NCBI GenBank assembly: GCA_023663725.1
Contig: JAMPGX010000006.1
Coordinates: forward strand, 1-64,000
Length of the DNA: 64,000 nucleotides
Direction of reading: 5' to 3'
Origin: a bacterium
GTDB lineage: Bacteria; Bacillota; Clostridia; Lachnospirales; Lachnospiraceae
This document shows positions 37,096 to 46,077 of this stretch, piece by piece. Numbering within the stretch: position 1 is the first letter of the stretch; every line of letters begins with the position of its first letter. The notes under the pieces were generated by a model. That model searched no databases. It was not told where the DNA came from and saw nothing but the letters and a program-made list of their open reading frames with translations. The translations under genes were made by a program, and so were the position numbers.

Positions 37096-38301
37096 TTAAC
37101 CTTCTATCTTCTTAGCCACCACCACAAAACGCCCGTCCTCCACATAATAATCACAGGTTGACAGGGTCAGCAGATGATCTCCATATCTGGCCGTCACCCC
37201 TGTGTCATACAGAGATAAAGCCGCCATCTCCTGCATATTGGAGTCAAACTCCTGCTCGCTCAGGGCGTCTATGAACTGATAGTATTTAAAAACTACGTCT
37301 TCCTCATTGTAAATCCTTGAGCGGAACACATACATGATCTCGTAAGTACCCTTCTCATAGATCGAGTCAAACTGTATCACCGGATGCTCCTTATAGAACT
37401 CCTCTGAGCTGTATTTGTCCAGCGTTCCGAACATCGTGCCGCTTTTCATGTGATGTCCATAGATAATCAGGTTGGTGCTGGGCTCTATGACGTCACAGTC
37501 CTTATCCAGAAACAGCGCCCCATTCCTGTCCGACTTCTGATTGATATTGTGTGTCAGGAAATATTCATTGTCCGTAGTCTGCATGACAGGGTAATCTATA
37601 TTTGTATCGTCAATTTTCAGCCATCCGATTAGTCTTTTATTGCTGTTATACAAATTTTTATATTCATCCAGAATCTCAGGAATTACCCGCTCCCCCTCTT
37701 CCGTAAAGTGAATCATCGGACCGGTTACTACTTCCGGAGTCGGCAGTTCCTGCGCTCTCTCCTTAAAGGCAGCCATGCGCGCAAATTCCTGCTGCGTTCT
37801 GACCGCCTGATAAGTATAGATGCCAAAATATCCCAGACACCCCGCCGCCACAAGACCACACAGCATCGCCAGACATTTGCGCCGCTTCTCTCTGCGCGCT
37901 AACTCCTCCTGCACATATTTCTCCAGCTGCTGATCCTGCCTGGGCTCTCCTGAGTTCTTTTCGGACGCCGTCTCCGTCTTCCCGCGGCTTTTCCCAAATT
38001 TATTTCCGGAAGTCTTCAGGCTGCTGTGCTTCGAACGTTCTCCCTTTCCTCTGACAGAAACCGTCTTATTCAGTTGATTGAGAGCATCCTCCGCTTCCTC
38101 CGTAAAATCCTGCCCCAGTATGGTCAGAAAGAGAGTCTGCTTCTGATGTAATGTCTTGACAAGCTGCGACAACTGACTGCGATTATCAAAGTCTACTTTC
38201 TGCCTCAGCTGGTCAATGATCTGTTTATCCCTAAGAGCCCTGCGGTAATCCGCTTCCGTTCGGAATTGTCTCCCCTCGACTACATAAACCTTCTGTGCCA
38301 T
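37096..38301 (-). CDS. Class B sortase with long cytoplasmic N-terminal region
   Basis: 401 residues. The catalytic domain at the C terminus has His in NLIIYGHHMKSG, Cys in LLTLSTCDYY and Arg in EDGRFVVVAKK, and the helix before it (RLIGWLKIDDTNIDYPVMQ) is SrtB-like. A membrane helix (MLCGLVAAGCLGYFGIY) at ~160-180 splits off ~150 charged N-terminal residues, much longer than in usual SrtB. Genes for two proteins with (S/T)Px TG-type tails follow directly, so they are the likely substrates. The frame starts at 38337; the ATG at 38301 with AGGGATT is preferred and lies downstream of a promoter at 38368-38396. Confidence 0.88.
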   Translation of the reverse strand: MAQKVYVVEGRQFRTEADYRRALRDKQIIDQLRQKVDFDNRSQLSQLVKTLHQKQTLFLTILGQDFTEEAEDALNQLNKTVSVRGKGERSKHSSLKTSGNKFGKSRGKTETASEKNSGEPRQDQQLEKYVQEELARREKRRKCLAMLCGLVAAGCLGYFGIYTYQAVRTQQEFARMAAFKERAQELPTPEVVTGPMIHFTEEGERVIPEILDEYKNLYNSNKRLIGWLKIDDTNIDYPVMQTTDNEYFLTHNINQKSDRNGALFLDKDCDVIEPSTNLIIYGHHMKSGTMFGTLDKYSSEEFYKEHPVIQFDSIYEKGTYEIMYVFRSRIYNEEDVVFKYYQFIDALSEQEFDSNMQEMAALSLYDTGVTARYGDHLLTLSTCDYYVEDGRFVVVAKKIEG

Positions 38302-38367
38302 AATCCCTAAGTCTGCTCCTGTACTCTTCAGAAACATATGTATTCAAACTTTATGCACCATACTTCT

Positions 38368-38396
38368 ATTTTACTAATATGTGAAGATTTATGCAA
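38368..38396 (-). promoter_or_regulatory. Promoter of the sortase / surface-protein operon
   Basis: TTGCAT and TAAAAT are 17 bases apart, about 65 bases before the sortase ATG at 38301. Confidence 0.5.
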
Positions 38397-38452
38397 GTGT
38401 TTTTCGCAAGATATTGTAAACAATTAGGCCAAAATTCCCATATATAGGGAAA

Positions 38453-38476
38453 TCACGAGACATTCCTGCCTCGTGA
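38453..38476 (-). terminator. Weak hairpin after yajC
   Basis: TCACGAG and CTCGTGA pair across a 10-base loop, 19 bases after the stop; only TTT follows. Confidence 0.4.
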
Positions 38477-38494
38477 CCACAAGCCTCGTACATT

Positions 38495-38818
38495 TTATTC
38501 CGTGGCCTTCTCCACACGGCTGATCGCTGATTTTTCCATGGGAATACGGCAATTCCTATTATTGCCAAATTCCACGATGACTGTGTCATCCTCAATGGCG
38601 ATCACCACGCCGTAGAAGCCTGATGTCGTCAGCACACTGTCTCCGACCTCCAGAGCAGCAAGCATGGCCTGTACCTTCTTCTGCTCCTTTTTCTGAGGTC
38701 TGAACAGGAAGAACCAGATGGCCAGAAAGAATAAACCGTAAATAATGACCATTGGCAACAAACCCATTGCGCCTGGCGCGTCCTGCTGAGCCGCCGCCTC
38801 CGCTAACAAAATACCCAT
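38495..38818 (-). CDS. yajC: Preprotein translocase accessory subunit YajC
   Basis: 107 residues, with one N-terminal membrane helix (MVIIYGLFFLAIWFFLFRPQ) and the hallmark RPQKKEQKK, then the cytosolic small beta domain (EVGDSVLTTSGFYGVVIAIEDDTVIVEF). It associates with SecDF in protein export. The neighbouring tgt upstream is the usual Gram-positive and Gram-negative partner order. AGGAGG precedes the ATG and a good promoter lies at 38867-38895. Confidence 0.94.
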   Translation of the reverse strand: MGILLAEAAAQQDAPGAMGLLPMVIIYGLFFLAIWFFLFRPQKKEQKKVQAMLAALEVGDSVLTTSGFYGVVIAIEDDTVIVEFGNNRNCRIPMEKSAISRVEKATE

Positions 38819-38866
38819 ATCTTTTTTCCTCCTATTTCATAATTCCACAATGATACTCATCACATT

Positions 38867-38895
38867 ACTATACACAATATTTTGTCTTAGGACAA
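38867..38895 (-). promoter_or_regulatory. Promoter of yajC
   Basis: TTGTCC and TATAGT are 17 bases apart, about 50 bases before the ATG. Confidence 0.5.
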
Positions 38896-38910
38896 GTTTT
38901 TTTGCTAAAA

Positions 38911-40050
38911 TTAATTATTTTCTTCCGGCATTGACATACGCGCCAGCTTCTCCTTCTTATAGGTTGCAAAACTGCCCTGATCGAGCGCATCTCGAATCTC
39001 CGCCATCATCGTGTTGTAGAAATACAGATTATGCAGCACGCACAGCCGCATTCCCAGCATTTCTTTCGCCTTCAGCAGATGACGGATATAGGAACGGGAA
39101 TACCGCCTGCAAGCGGGACAGCCACAGCCCCACTCAATAGGACGCTCGTCCGTTTCATATTTGGCGTTAAACAGATTGATTTTACCGTGGTTTGTGTACA
39201 GATGTCCGTGTCGTCCATTTCTGCTGGGATAGACACAATCAAAGAAATCCACCCCACGCTCCACGCCCTCTAAGATATTGGCCGGCGTGCCGACGCCCAT
39301 CAGATAGGTGGGTTTGTCCACTGGCAGATATGGCACAACCTCATCCAATATATGATACATCTCTTCATGACTCTCTCCCACAGCCAGACCGCCCACGGCG
39401 TAGCCGTCCAACTCCAGCTCCCGTATCCGCTTCGCATGCTCGATGCGAATGTCTTCGTAGACCGCCCCCTGGTTGATGCCAAAGAGCAGTTGGTGTCTGT
39501 TGATGGTATCCTCCAACTGGTTCAACCGTTGCATTTCCCTCTTGCAGCGCTCCAGCCATCTAGTGGTACGCTCCACAGATGCCTGCACATAGGTCCTGTC
39601 GGCCTTACTTGAGGGACACTCATCAAAAGCCATGGCAATGGTGGAGGCCAGATTGGACTGTATCTGCATACTTTCCTCCGGCCCCATAAATATCTTATGC
39701 CCATCAATATGAGAGCTGAAGTATACGCCCTCCTCTTTGATTTTTCGCAGTCCAGCCAATGAAAAGACCTGAAATCCTCCGGAATCTGTCAATATTGGCC
39801 TATTCCACGACATAAAGCGATGCAACCCTCCCATCTGCCTGACTACCTGATCTCCCGGACGCACATGCAGATGGTAGGTATTAGACAATTCCACCTGAGT
39901 GCCAATATTCTCCAGGTCCTCCGTGGAAACAGCGCCCTTGATGGCAGCCACCGTACCCACATTCATAAATACCGGCGTCTGGATCACTCCATGTACGGTG
40001 GAAAACTGGCCGCGTTTGGCCCTGCCCTCCATTTTCAGTATTTGATACAT
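38911..40050 (-). CDS. tgt: Queuine tRNA-ribosyltransferase (tRNA-guanine transglycosylase)
   Basis: 379 residues. It swaps the wobble guanine of GUN-anticodon tRNAs for preQ1. The barrel has the catalytic Asp stretch ILTDSGGFQVFSLAGLRK, the second Asp in DFFDCVYPSRNGRHG, and the zinc site CGCPACRRYSRSYIRHL with a downstream His. Length is normal. The ATG directly follows the stop of the VanY-like gene (TAA-ATG), so the two are probably co-transcribed; yajC follows with its own promoter. Confidence 0.96.
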   Translation of the reverse strand: MYQILKMEGRAKRGQFSTVHGVIQTPVFMNVGTVAAIKGAVSTEDLENIGTQVELSNTYHLHVRPGDQVVRQMGGLHRFMSWNRPILTDSGGFQVFSLAGLRKIKEEGVYFSSHIDGHKIFMGPEESMQIQSNLASTIAMAFDECPSSKADRTYVQASVERTTRWLERCKREMQRLNQLEDTINRHQLLFGINQGAVYEDIRIEHAKRIRELELDGYAVGGLAVGESHEEMYHILDEVVPYLPVDKPTYLMGVGTPANILEGVERGVDFFDCVYPSRNGRHGHLYTNHGKINLFNAKYETDERPIEWGCGCPACRRYSRSYIRHLLKAKEMLGMRLCVLHNLYFYNTMMAEIRDALDQGSFATYKKEKLARMSMPEENN

Positions 40051-41109
40051 TTACTTCAATCCCTCCACAAACTCTTCCAGAGTAAGCTCCTGCTCCATGA
40101 TGATAGTGGCGGCTTCCACTCCCACATAGCGGAAATGCCAGGGCTCATATTCTACACTGGTTATATATTCCTTCCCCTTGGGATAGCGCACAATAAACCC
40201 AAATTCAGCACAGTGCTCCTCCATCCATTTGCCCGCTTCGGTATCCCCAAAGCCCTGGGTGAGAGTCTCATAATAGTCGCATACAATATCGAGAGACAGG
40301 CCGATCTGATGTTCGCTGGAGTCCGGAACCATCACCACCTGACTGGACAACTTAAAAGCATCCATATAGGACATTCCTTTCCCCATGAACTGCTTGATCT
40401 TCCTGTCAAACAGATATTCCTGTCTGGCGTCGCTGCGATAGGGTGATTTAATTACCAGCGTAAAGCCGGCATCCTTGGCCGCCTGCATCATAGTCAACAG
40501 ATCATCAATAATCCTCTCGTCGCACCGCTGACTACCTTTGATTGTCGCGAGCGTAAAATCATAGTCCTCCGGGATCGGATGTTGCTTATTCACCAGAATG
40601 AGACGCCAGTCATCCAGAGAAAACTTGGTATTCTCATCAGTACCCTGAGCAGATTCCGTCTTCAGGTTATCCTCATTTCCCTCCTGCTCCTGACGGTAGT
40701 TTAGAATATCCTCCAGATGAAGCTGTTCCTCCTCTTCATCCTGCAGGGAGTATTCCTCCTCTTCCCAATCAAATTCCTCTTCCCAACTGTCCATGTCCTC
40801 CAATCGGACCTCTTCCTCCGAAGCCAACGACACGGTGTCGTCACTGAGCAGCGCAGCCAACTCCCTGTCCAGCTTACGCTCCTCGCCATCTGAAAATATC
40901 GGCAGAGAGAAGCTCGCATAGGCGACAAACAACACCATGGACATCATAACCATTGACAGACGCTTTTTATTATTTTGTAAATACCGCACAGAATGAACAA
41001 GGGCAAAAAAAACATATATTCCCGCTATCGCAAGGATTCTCCGAAACGGGCCCTTCCTCCCCATTCTGAGCAGCCGATACCTGATTTTTTCCTGAATTGT
41101 TTTTTTCAT
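40051..41109 (-). CDS. D-alanyl-D-alanine carboxypeptidase, VanY/M15B family
   Basis: 352 residues. A basic N terminus, one membrane helix (MVMMSMVLFVAYASF at about 55-75), a Glu-rich linker (about 100-165), and a C-terminal M15B zinc peptidase. Zinc ligands are in SSEHQIGLSLDI and EPWHFRYVG, with SPYRSDARQEYLFD upstream. It should trim peptidoglycan stem peptides outside the cell. The unusually acidic linker (EEEYSLQDEEEEQLHLED) may set the catalytic domain away from the membrane. GGGAGAATCC lies before the ATG at 41109; the frame's earlier start lacks a site. tgt begins right after its stop. Confidence 0.9.
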   Translation of the reverse strand: MKKTIQEKIRYRLLRMGRKGPFRRILAIAGIYVFFALVHSVRYLQNNKKRLSMVMMSMVLFVAYASFSLPIFSDGEERKLDRELAALLSDDTVSLASEEEVRLEDMDSWEEEFDWEEEEYSLQDEEEEQLHLEDILNYRQEQEGNEDNLKTESAQGTDENTKFSLDDWRLILVNKQHPIPEDYDFTLATIKGSQRCDERIIDDLLTMMQAAKDAGFTLVIKSPYRSDARQEYLFDRKIKQFMGKGMSYMDAFKLSSQVVMVPDSSEHQIGLSLDIVCDYYETLTQGFGDTEAGKWMEEHCAEFGFIVRYPKGKEYITSVEYEPWHFRYVGVEAATIIMEQELTLEEFVEGLK

Positions 41110-41180
41110 CGGATTCTCCCACTTTCTCCAACTTATCATATCATAGTTTTTTCTGGGATGCATCTATTTTTTTTGAAAAG

Positions 41181-41209
41181 TTGCTATTTTTATAAAATTT
41201 CGCTATAAT
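41181..41209 (+). promoter_or_regulatory. Promoter of aroC
   Basis: TTGCTA and perfect TATAAT are 17 bases apart on the plus strand, 80 bases before the ATG. Confidence 0.65.
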
Positions 41210-41290
41210 TAATATAAATGGCACGCTTTTCTATTGCATCTGCCAGCGCAACGCTTGAATGATCACATAATAAGAGAAGGAGAAATCGAA

Positions 41291-42394
41291 ATGTCTGGAT
41301 CGACTTTTGGCAAATTATTTCGGATCACTACCTGGGGAGAATCTCACGGACCAGCTCTGGGAGTGGTCATTGACGGCTGCCCTGCAGGGCTGGCATTATG
41401 TCCGGAGGACATACAAGTCTACCTGGATCGGAGAAAGCCCGGACAGAGCCGGATCACTACTTCGCGCAGTGAGGCCGATCAGGTGGAGATTCTCTCCGGC
41501 GTATTTGAGGGCCACACTACGGGAACGCCCATTTCCCTGATCGTCCGCAACACCTCCCAGATTTCTGGCGACTATCGTGAGATCGCTTCCTACTACCGCC
41601 CTGGGCATGCGGATTATACCTTCGATCAGAAATATGGTTTTCGCGACTATCGGGGGGGCGGACGCTCCTCGGGCAGAGAGACCATCGGCCGCGTAGCGGC
41701 AGGCGCCATAGCATGCAAAATTCTGGAGCGACTGGGTGTCAATGTTTGCGCCTACACTCGTTCTATCGGCCCCATCTCCATAGATTCGGAGCAATTTGAT
41801 GCGGTAGCGCTCCGCGAAACCCATACTGCCATGCCGGACCGAAAAGCCGATGCGCGGGCGACCGCTTACCTTGAGGACGCTATCAGGCGGCAGGACTCCG
41901 TAGGCGGTGTCATGGAGTGCCGGATCAGCGGCGTTCCAGCCGGAATCGGGGAACCCGTCTTTGACAAGCTGGACGCTCTGCTGGCCCAAGCCGTCATGTC
42001 TATCGGCGCGGTGAAGGCTGTGGAGATCGGCGACGGGACTCTGGTCTCTTCCCGCTTCGGCAGCGAAAACAACGACGCCTTCCGCATGGAGAAGGGACAA
42101 GTAGTCAAGGCTACCAATCATGCCGGAGGCATTCTGGGCGGCATCAGCGACGGCAGCGATATCTTGATTCGAGCCCATGTAAAACCCACTCCTTCCATCT
42201 ATGCCCCTCAGCGGACAGTGAATCAGGACGGTCAGGAAATAGATGTCCAAATCAAGGGCCGTCACGATCCTATCATCGTCCCCCGGGCAGTAGTGGTGCT
42301 GGAGTGTATGGCCGCCATCACGCTTCTGGACGCCATGATGGGCAATATATGCTGCCGTATGGACAGGTTGGAGAGCTTTTATCGGCTCTCCTGA
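41291..42394 (+). CDS. aroC: Chorismate synthase
   Basis: 367 residues, plus strand and alone. It forms chorismate from EPSP with FMNH2, the last step of the shikimate pathway. Signatures present: [57 protein letters not shown], and near the C terminus [21 protein letters not shown] lies before the ATG at 41291 (the frame opens at 41234). A bidirectional terminator follows. Confidence 0.96.
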   Translation: MSGSTFGKLFRITTWGESHGPALGVVIDGCPAGLALCPEDIQVYLDRRKPGQSRITTSRSEADQVEILSGVFEGHTTGTPISLIVRNTSQISGDYREIASYYRPGHADYTFDQKYGFRDYRGGGRSSGRETIGRVAAGAIACKILERLGVNVCAYTRSIGPISIDSEQFDAVALRETHTAMPDRKADARATAYLEDAIRRQDSVGGVMECRISGVPAGIGEPVFDKLDALLAQAVMSIGAVKAVEIGDGTLVSSRFGSENNDAFRMEKGQVVKATNHAGGILGGISDGSDILIRAHVKPTPSIYAPQRTVNQDGQEIDVQIKGRHDPIIVPRAVVVLECMAAITLLDAMMGNICCRMDRLESFYRLS

Positions 42395-42401
42395 GCCGCT
42401 G

Positions 42402-42441
42402 AAAAAGCCGGCCCTCTCCGTCAGGAGAGAACCGGCTTTAT
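42402..42441. terminator. Bidirectional terminator between aroC and the lactonase gene
   Basis: AAAGCCGG (42404-42411) pairs with CCGGCTTT (42432-42439); an inner CTCTCC / GGAGAG stem extends it, with TTTATTT on the plus side and TTTTTC on the minus side. Confidence 0.88.
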
Positions 42442-42448
42442 TTCCGTC

Positions 42449-43504
42449 TTACTGTGCCAGCTTGTGAAAAATAATAGAATTGGGAGCATTCAATTTAAGC
42501 GGCGCCCCATTCATCGACATATACCCATTAACGAGATCAAGCTTAAAGAATGTCAACGTATTGGATTCATGGTTCAGGGATACAATAAACTTATTGTTGG
42601 GAAAGAATTCCGCATCCTTGGGATAGTCTCCGCTGACAGGCAGGCAGAAATTCTTAGACAAAGTACCGTCCTCCTTGTTCACATTGTACAGAATCACTGA
42701 ATTGTCTCCCACATTGGAGCTGAGCAGATAATTATAGTCTGCGGAAAAACTGAGAGCGTTGGCAGCACTGCCCTGAGGGGCATAATCATTCAAGGTAGAA
42801 ATGCTCTGTACCCTGCTGAAATAAGGTACATTGTCCCTCTCCTCATAAGAATAGACATCAATATTGCACTTCCACTCGTTGACAATATAGATAAATCGAC
42901 CATCCTGAGACACCTTGATATGCCTTGGACCAGCCTCTATGTCTCCGCGGATTACGTCGGCAAGTCTCAACTTACCGCTGTCAGTTCTAAGGCTGTACAC
43001 ATTCACATGATCCATGCCCTGATCTGCAACCAACAGAAACTTGTTGTCGTGAGTCATTCGGGCACAATTAATATGAGGTCGAGAATTCCTGCCGGACTGA
43101 CTGCTCATACCCTTGTGAAAGATCTCGTCCGTAATAGTACCGATGGAACCGTCCTCCTCAAGCCGCAGCACCGTCAACTTACCATCGTGATAACCCGCCA
43201 CAAAAAGATATCGATCCGTATAATCAGAGAACAGATAACAGCCCCGCATGCCATTTATCGGAGCAAAATTGATAAGCTCCAGACTGCCATCCTTCATAAT
43301 GGTATAAGACTCCACGCCGAAATCTGTAATCGAATACAGGAATCTTCCATTGTGAGATATAGTGACATAGGAAGAATTGGTAATCTCAACCTTGTCCTTC
43401 TCCGTAAAATATCCCTTCTCCATATCCACATCATATACTCTGATACCATGGCTGTCACCCATTGTATAGGTTGACACATATGCGACATATTTCTCTTTCG
43501 CCAT
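42449..43504 (-). CDS. Lactonase-family seven-bladed beta-propeller protein
   Basis: 351 residues, cytosolic, no signal. Repeated blades (YVTISHNGRFLYSITDFGVESYTI, FIYIVNEWKCNIDVYSYE, FFPNNKFIVSLNHESNTLTFFKLD) place it in the 6-phosphogluconolactonase (YbhE/Pgl-type) family. That activity would hydrolyse 6-phosphogluconolactone in the pentose phosphate pathway, but many members have other roles, so no gene symbol is given. No pentose phosphate gene is adjacent. A good promoter at 43578-43605 drives it. Confidence 0.85.
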   Translation of the reverse strand: MAKEKYVAYVSTYTMGDSHGIRVYDVDMEKGYFTEKDKVEITNSSYVTISHNGRFLYSITDFGVESYTIMKDGSLELINFAPINGMRGCYLFSDYTDRYLFVAGYHDGKLTVLRLEEDGSIGTITDEIFHKGMSSQSGRNSRPHINCARMTHDNKFLLVADQGMDHVNVYSLRTDSGKLRLADVIRGDIEAGPRHIKVSQDGRFIYIVNEWKCNIDVYSYEERDNVPYFSRVQSISTLNDYAPQGSAANALSFSADYNYLLSSNVGDNSVILYNVNKEDGTLSKNFCLPVSGDYPKDAEFFPNNKFIVSLNHESNTLTFFKLDLVNGYMSMNGAPLKLNAPNSIIFHKLAQ

Positions 43505-43577
43505 GTCATGTACCTCCTCAAAGATATCTCTTTACCGCATTATCCATGCGCTTTAGCGCATGCGAAGCATTTTATTT

Positions 43578-43605
43578 ATTGTACCATAAAACCTCCGTTT
43601 GTTAA
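43578..43605 (-). promoter_or_regulatory. Promoter of the lactonase-family gene
   Basis: TTAACA and TACAAT are 16 bases apart. A small hairpin (CATGCGC / GCGCATG, 43545-43562) lies in the leader between promoter and start. Confidence 0.5.
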
Positions 43606-43633
43606 ATACCTTTTTCAAAAAAACAACCTTGAC

Positions 43634-43661
43634 AAAGGCCCACCGGAACACCGGCAGGCCT
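43634..43661 (-). terminator. Hairpin terminator of the Cys-rich gene
   Basis: An imperfect 11-bp stem (43636-43646 with 43651-43661) and a 4-base loop; on the minus strand TTTGTC and then a T-run follow. Confidence 0.55.
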
Positions 43662-43683
43662 CTGCATTTTATCCGTATCAACT

Positions 43684-43986
43684 TTATTCCGCATCACAGC
43701 CGCAGGAATCTTCGCCGGAAATACTGGGATAGTTATTATGTCGCCCCTCTCTTCCCTCGTTCCAGGCAGCAGGGCCCCCCTGCCTGCAGTCGCACTCATC
43801 CTCCTCGGGCTCTCTGGGACATCTCGGACCGCTGTTCTCCACATTGCGCGAACAGACATTGTCACGCGCTCTCTCATCCCGACAGCAGGCGTCGTCATTG
43901 CAGGCAATTCCGCGACCACAGCCACAACCCCATCCATTCTGACAGCCTCCGCAGGCCAGCAGCAACAGGATAATCAGACAATTCAT
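43684..43986 (-). CDS. Small Cys-rich protein
   Basis: 100 residues, unknown. A short hydrophobic N terminus (MNCLIILLLLACGGC) is followed by clusters of Cys: 14 in all, including GCGCG, DACC, ECDC and a C-terminal CGC. The pattern suggests metal binding or disulfide cross-linking, as in spore-coat or exported cysteine-rich proteins. AGGAAG lies a few bases upstream. It sits between the GH13 pseudoenzyme and the lactonase gene and has its own terminator, which argues for a real gene. Confidence 0.6.
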   Translation of the reverse strand: MNCLIILLLLACGGCQNGWGCGCGRGIACNDDACCRDERARDNVCSRNVENSGPRCPREPEEDECDCRQGGPAAWNEGREGRHNNYPSISGEDSCGCDAE

Positions 43987-44043
43987 ATGCTATGCTTCCT
44001 ATCCATTATTGTTACTCTATCCTATGCGGCACATTCATTAATG

Positions 44044-45879
44044 TTACTTATCTGCCTGTCTGTTTTCTCCATAAAACAGGGCTATGCTTCTGGGAGCAAT
44101 GTGTACTGGCTTCCCCTCCTCCACTGGCTTCGGCTCCCTTCCTGTCTCCTCCGTACACAGCACAGGATTCCAGCACTGTCCCTTCGGGAGCCTGGGCAAG
44201 GCAAATTCGTGGCTCTCCCAGTGCATATTGACTGCTATATACCAGCAGTTTTCTTCCCTTTCCTTGCCATATGCGCCATTCAACAATATTCCAATATGAC
44301 GATTATAGAACTCCCACTCCGGCCGCCATACCTCCGAACCATGATAAGACATGTCCGGACATCCAAGAGACTGATAATCCATCAGACGGCATTCCCTGTC
44401 CAGGTGGAATATGCTGTGCCGTCTGCGCAGCCAGATCAACTCCCGCACATACTCATACAGCCCTCGTCTCTTTTCCAGATCTCCCCAATTAACCCAGGTG
44501 ACAGCATTGTCCTGACAATAAGGATTGTTATTGCCCTTTTGAGTACGGCCAAACTCATCTCCCATGAAAAAATAAGGGGTTCCCTGAGATAACATCAGCA
44601 AAGTAAAGGCGTTGCGCAGTTGTCTGTAGCGCAATGTCTGTATCTGCTTCCTGCGCGTAGGCCCTTCCACGCCACAATTCCAACTGTAATTGTAGTCATT
44701 GCCGTCCCGATTGTTCTCCCCATTGTCTTCATTATGCTTCCTGTCATAAGACACCATGTCCATCATGGTGAAACCTGCATAGTCCGTCAGATAGTTGATC
44801 ACACCCTTCTGCCGAGGATTATACCGCATTCGATGCATCGCCGCCTGCAGCATCCCCTCATCACCCTTCAAAAAACGCCGAAGCTCTTTCTGATAGCCTT
44901 CGTTATATACTGCCAGATTCCGATATGCGGGAACCTTCTCATGACCGTATATCTGTTCTGTAGAAAAATCATAATACCAAAGTTTACGGTCGCTCAGGGC
45001 AGGATCCATCGCAATTACCTCCGCCTGCAGCATTCCCCCCATCAGATGAAAGCCGTCGACATGATAGGCCCAACTCCAGTATCTCAGCACCTCCAGAATC
45101 TCCCCCGTTGAGATATGCTCTGGAAAATAAAATTGCAGAATTATTTCCATACCTCTGGCATGCAACGCTTTCACCAGATCCCTGAATTCCGTAACGGCGT
45201 CATCTGTTGAGGCATAGCCCTGCCGGGGAGTATAATAAAATCCCTCCTGATACCCCCAGTAATTCAATTTGGGCTCTCGGAGCTGCCGATATTCCCCGCG
45301 CTCATCCTTATGCGCTCCCACACTCTCCATTTCTATCTGTTCATAGACCGGCTGCAATTCAATTGTTGTGATCCCCAGTTGCTGGAGATAATCCAACTTC
45401 TCCACAATTCCGGCAAAGGTTCCCCTGGCCTTTACTCCTGAGGAGCTATGCATGGTAAATCCTCTGACATGGATGCCATAGCATACAACATCCTCATAGG
45501 GAATCCGCGGGCATATATCCCCATCCCAGTTATAGACCGCATCGCTGATCACAGCGCGATAATCCTCAGGGCTGCGCGGCGTACCGTATTTACCCCGCAG
45601 TTCGTAAGCGCGGGCCCAGCGGTCTGGGAATACTCTGTCGCCGCTGTAGAACAGATAGCTGATTCCATCTGCCGGAACTCCTCTGATTACGCCATAACGA
45701 ATATTGCCCAATCTATCCTGAGCCCTGAATGCATATTTCTTTAGCAGTCTGCCATTTCCCCTTCGGTAAATCAGCACACCACAATCCTCATCCTCGGAGG
45801 GAAAAGATACCCTGATGCCGTCTATTTCCTGTCCGATGGGCTGTGCTCCATAGGGGAACGGAAAATTCATAAATGTCAT
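44044..45879 (-). CDS. GlgX/pullulanase-like GH13 protein lacking the catalytic residues
   Basis: About 611 residues, cytosolic. An N-terminal CBM48-like domain (NFPFPYGAQPIGQ onward) precedes a (beta/alpha)8 domain clearly related to glycogen debranching enzyme GlgX, with MVSYDRKHNEDNGENNRDG and WNCGVEGPTRRKQ well kept. The catalytic motifs are changed: GFRFDLA is GFHLMGG (nucleophile Asp to Met), the Glu acid motif is replaced by LWYYDFSTEQ, and the HD motif is YAG (Asp to Ala). Region I DVVYNH is LQFYFPEH. It should be catalytically dead, perhaps a glucan-binding or regulatory protein. A promoter at 45926-45954 forces the start to 45879 or 45870 rather than the frame start 46059. Confidence 0.85.
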   Translation of the reverse strand: MTFMNFPFPYGAQPIGQEIDGIRVSFPSEDEDCGVLIYRRGNGRLLKKYAFRAQDRLGNIRYGVIRGVPADGISYLFYSGDRVFPDRWARAYELRGKYGTPRSPEDYRAVISDAVYNWDGDICPRIPYEDVVCYGIHVRGFTMHSSSGVKARGTFAGIVEKLDYLQQLGITTIELQPVYEQIEMESVGAHKDERGEYRQLREPKLNYWGYQEGFYYTPRQGYASTDDAVTEFRDLVKALHARGMEIILQFYFPEHISTGEILEVLRYWSWAYHVDGFHLMGGMLQAEVIAMDPALSDRKLWYYDFSTEQIYGHEKVPAYRNLAVYNEGYQKELRRFLKGDEGMLQAAMHRMRYNPRQKGVINYLTDYAGFTMMDMVSYDRKHNEDNGENNRDGNDYNYSWNCGVEGPTRRKQIQTLRYRQLRNAFTLLMLSQGTPYFFMGDEFGRTQKGNNNPYCQDNAVTWVNWGDLEKRRGLYEYVRELIWLRRRHSIFHLDRECRLMDYQSLGCPDMSYHGSEVWRPEWEFYNRHIGILLNGAYGKEREENCWYIAVNMHWESHEFALPRLPKGQCWNPVLCTEETGREPKPVEEGKPVHIAPRSIALFYGENRQADK

Positions 45880-45925
45880 CTCTCCCGCTTCTTCCTTTCC
45901 TGAATGAATGTCTTGAAGTTCTTTT

Positions 45926-45954
45926 ATTATAGCCTTTTTTCTTTCATCTGTAAA
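45926..45954 (-). promoter_or_regulatory. Promoter of the GlgX-like pseudoenzyme gene
   Basis: TTTACA and perfect TATAAT are 17 bases apart on the minus strand. It lies inside the nominal reading frame. Confidence 0.7.
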
Positions 45955-46077
45955 TCTTATTGCAATAAAAAATACAATATTGTACAATAAGACATACCCT
46001 TTTGTCTGTCTGCCGAAATCAAGTACCCTCAGGGAAGATCGGTATGACAAAGCGCACACAACTATGGAGGTATTGCT

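Noticed and set aside
38389-38595. Minus-strand 68-residue frame overlapping yajC
   Set aside because: Alternative frame of yajC's 3' end; Trp/Arg-rich composition unlike a real protein.
43738-44592. Plus-strand frame of 284 residues over the Cys-rich gene and the GH13 end
   Set aside because: Antisense to two better-supported genes, with no homology seen.
46060-46077. GlgX-like gene starting at 46059 as the frame allows
   Set aside because: A consensus promoter at 45926-45954 lies inside, and the extra residues do not look like family sequence.
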